From the NCBI GenBank assembly GCA_958453935.1, contig CAUDZT010000081.1, forward strand, positions 1-7,766: 7,766 bases of DNA, written 5' to 3'. The translations under genes and the position numbers were made by a program. The stretch comes from an uncultured Collinsella sp. (GTDB lineage Bacteria > Actinomycetota > Coriobacteriia > Coriobacteriales > Coriobacteriaceae). How positions within the stretch are numbered: position 1 is the first letter of the stretch; the number at the start of each line of letters is the position of its first letter. The notes beneath the pieces were generated by a model. It did no database searches. It worked only from the letters and a program-made list of their open reading frames with translations, and was not told where the DNA came from. Shown here in pieces: positions 6,598-7,766 of the stretch.

Positions 6598-7766
6598 ATG
6601 GCTGATTCCCAGACTGCAACCTCCGCGCCCGAGTTTAAGAGCGCCCACTTTATCGGTATCGGCGGCGCCGGCATGAGCGGCATCGCCCTCGTTCTGCACG
6701 AGCGCGGTTATGCCGTTACCGGCTCCGACCTTAAGACGTCACGTTATATCCGCCAGCTTACCCGCGCTGGTGTGAAGGTGCATGTGGGCCATGAGGCCGC
6801 CACGATCGACGAGGTCAAGCCCGACGTGGTTGTTGTCTCCACCGCTATTCCGGAGTCCAACCCTGAACTTGTGCGCGCTCGCGAGCTTGGTATTCCCGTG
6901 TGGCCCCGTGCCAAGATGCTCTCTGCTTTGGGCCACGGCTACACCACCGTCGCTGTTGCCGGCACGCATGGCAAGACCACCACGTCTTCGATGTGCGCCA
7001 CCATGCTCGACCGCATGGGTCTGGATCCGAGCTTCTTGATCGGTGGCATCGTCGAGGGCTATGACACGAACGGCAAGAACGGCTCGGGCGACTACTTTGT
7101 CGCCGAGGCCGACGAGTCCGACAGCTCCTTCCTGTTCCTGAACCCCAACGTGGTCATTGTGACCAACGTCGAGGCCGACCACCTCGATCACTACTCGGGT
7201 ATCGAGGAGATCGAGGCAACTTTCGCCAAATTCATGAGCCTGGTGGGCGAGGACGGCACCGTCATCGTCTGCGGTGAGGACCCGCATCTGGTCGAGCTCG
7301 CCAAGTCGACGGGCCGTCACGTGCTTTCCTACGGCTTTGCCGAGAGCAACGACATCGTCTGCATGCACCCGGATGTCAAGGGCATCCAGAGTGACTTTAT
7401 CGTTCGCTTTGAGGACGGCACTGAGCGCGCTGTGGAGATCAAGAGCAATCCCGGTCGCCACAACATGCTCAACGCCACGGCGGTGCTCACCGTCGCCCAT
7501 GTCCTGGGCCTTGACATCGACGCCGCCGCCAAGGCGCTCTCGAGCTTTGAGGGCGTCCGCCGTCGCTTTACCCACGTGGGCGATATCGATGGCATCAACG
7601 TGGTCGATGATTACGGCCATCACCCCACCGAGATCAAGGCGACGCTTGCTGCCGCTTCGTCGCTGGGTTACAAGCACGTCGACGTCGTGTTCCAGCCGCA
7701 CCGCTATTCGCGCCTGCAGGCCTTGTGCGACGACTTTGCCGATGCATTTGCCAATGCCGATAAACT
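6598..7766 (+). CDS. murC: UDP-MurNAc--L-Ala ligase (MurC), 3' end cut by window
   Basis: Cytoplasmic Mur ligase that adds L-alanine to UDP-MurNAc, the first stem-peptide step. The reading frame stays open from the ATG to the edge, giving 389 complete codons. Complete MurC proteins have about 450-490 residues, so roughly the last 60-100 are missing. Visible: N-terminal loop FIGIGGAGMSGIA at 18-30 after a short polar lead; P-loop AGTHGKTTTSS at 121-131 (Lys126); EADESDSSF at 170-178; NVEADHLDHY at 190-199; RHNMLNA at 287-293, with both conserved Asn present; GVRRRF at 319-324; DDYGHHPTE at 337-345; and QPHRYSR at 366-372. THGKT, EADESD and DYGHHPTE together are diagnostic of MurC. AAGGAG 11 nt upstream supports the start. 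The preceding 97-nt spacer makes independent expression from murG more plausible here than elsewhere in the cluster. Confidence 0.96.
   Translation, partial: MADSQTATSAPEFKSAHFIGIGGAGMSGIALVLHERGYAVTGSDLKTSRYIRQLTRAGVKVHVGHEAATIDEVKPDVVVVSTAIPESNPELVRARELGIPVWPRAKMLSALGHGYTTVAVAGTHGKTTTSSMCATMLDRMGLDPSFLIGGIVEGYDTNGKNGSGDYFVAEADESDSSFLFLNPNVVIVTNVEADHLDHYSGIEEIEATFAKFMSLVGEDGTVIVCGEDPHLVELAKSTGRHVLSYGFAESNDIVCMHPDVKGIQSDFIVRFEDGTERAVEIKSNPGRHNMLNATAVLTVAHVLGLDIDAAAKALSSFEGVRRRFTHVGDIDGINVVDDYGHHPTEIKATLAAASSLGYKHVDVVFQPHRYSRLQALCDDFADAFANADK

Noticed and set aside
6739..7701. Open frame of 320 codons on the minus strand opposite murC.
   Set aside because: Low-complexity Val/Asp/His/Gly-rich translation, no recognisable domain, wholly inside murC; an antisense shadow.
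1..7766. Possible novel system or horizontally acquired insert hidden in the cluster.
   Set aside because: Every segment longer than about 100 nt is accounted for by six canonical wall and division genes in the standard order, with no break in composition by eye.

Overview
The window is one uninterrupted stretch of a bacterial division and cell wall (dcw) gene cluster. All genes are on the + strand, in the order murF - mraY - murD - ftsW - murG - murC, and murC runs off the 3' edge. The murF start codon lies one base from the 5' edge, so nothing upstream of it can be seen. The DNA is GC-rich (roughly 60% by eye). The MurG nucleotide-binding loop reads GGTAGH, a form I associate with Actinobacteria. 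Overall protein character suggests Actinobacteria, most likely a Coriobacteriia member such as Collinsella. The genus is an inference from recall, not a database result.

Layout: murF (2-1426) is followed 3 nt later by mraY (1430-2449), then 9 nt later by murD (2459-3865). ftsW starts within about 40 nt of the murD stop (three possible starts) and ends at 5395. murG begins inside the ftsW 3' end (5385-6500, 11-nt overlap). A 97-nt gap (6501-6597) precedes murC (6598 to the edge), the only spacer longer than about 40 nt. Spacing implies one polycistronic transcript with translational coupling, perhaps helped by internal promoters. I see no rRNA, tRNA, CRISPR array, mobile element or convincing terminator, and no gene-free stretch above 300 nt.

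How the genes work together: MurC adds L-Ala to UDP-MurNAc and MurD adds D-Glu. MurE (not in the window) adds the third residue, and MurF adds D-Ala-D-Ala to give UDP-MurNAc-pentapeptide. MraY moves phospho-MurNAc-pentapeptide onto undecaprenyl phosphate (lipid I). MurG adds GlcNAc (lipid II). FtsW polymerises lipid II at the septum together with a class B PBP.

This is a conserved housekeeping region, and I found no undescribed system. Points worth a second look: MraY has Ser where its DDxxK motif normally has Lys. MurF has Gln-Ser in place of the usual HN of the Mur-ligase HNxxNA motif. An exact TATAAT hexamer lies in the ftsW 3' end, upstream of murG. The murG-murC gap has short direct repeats, and FtsW has long charged tails. 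Four of the five visible stop codons are TAG and none is TGA.
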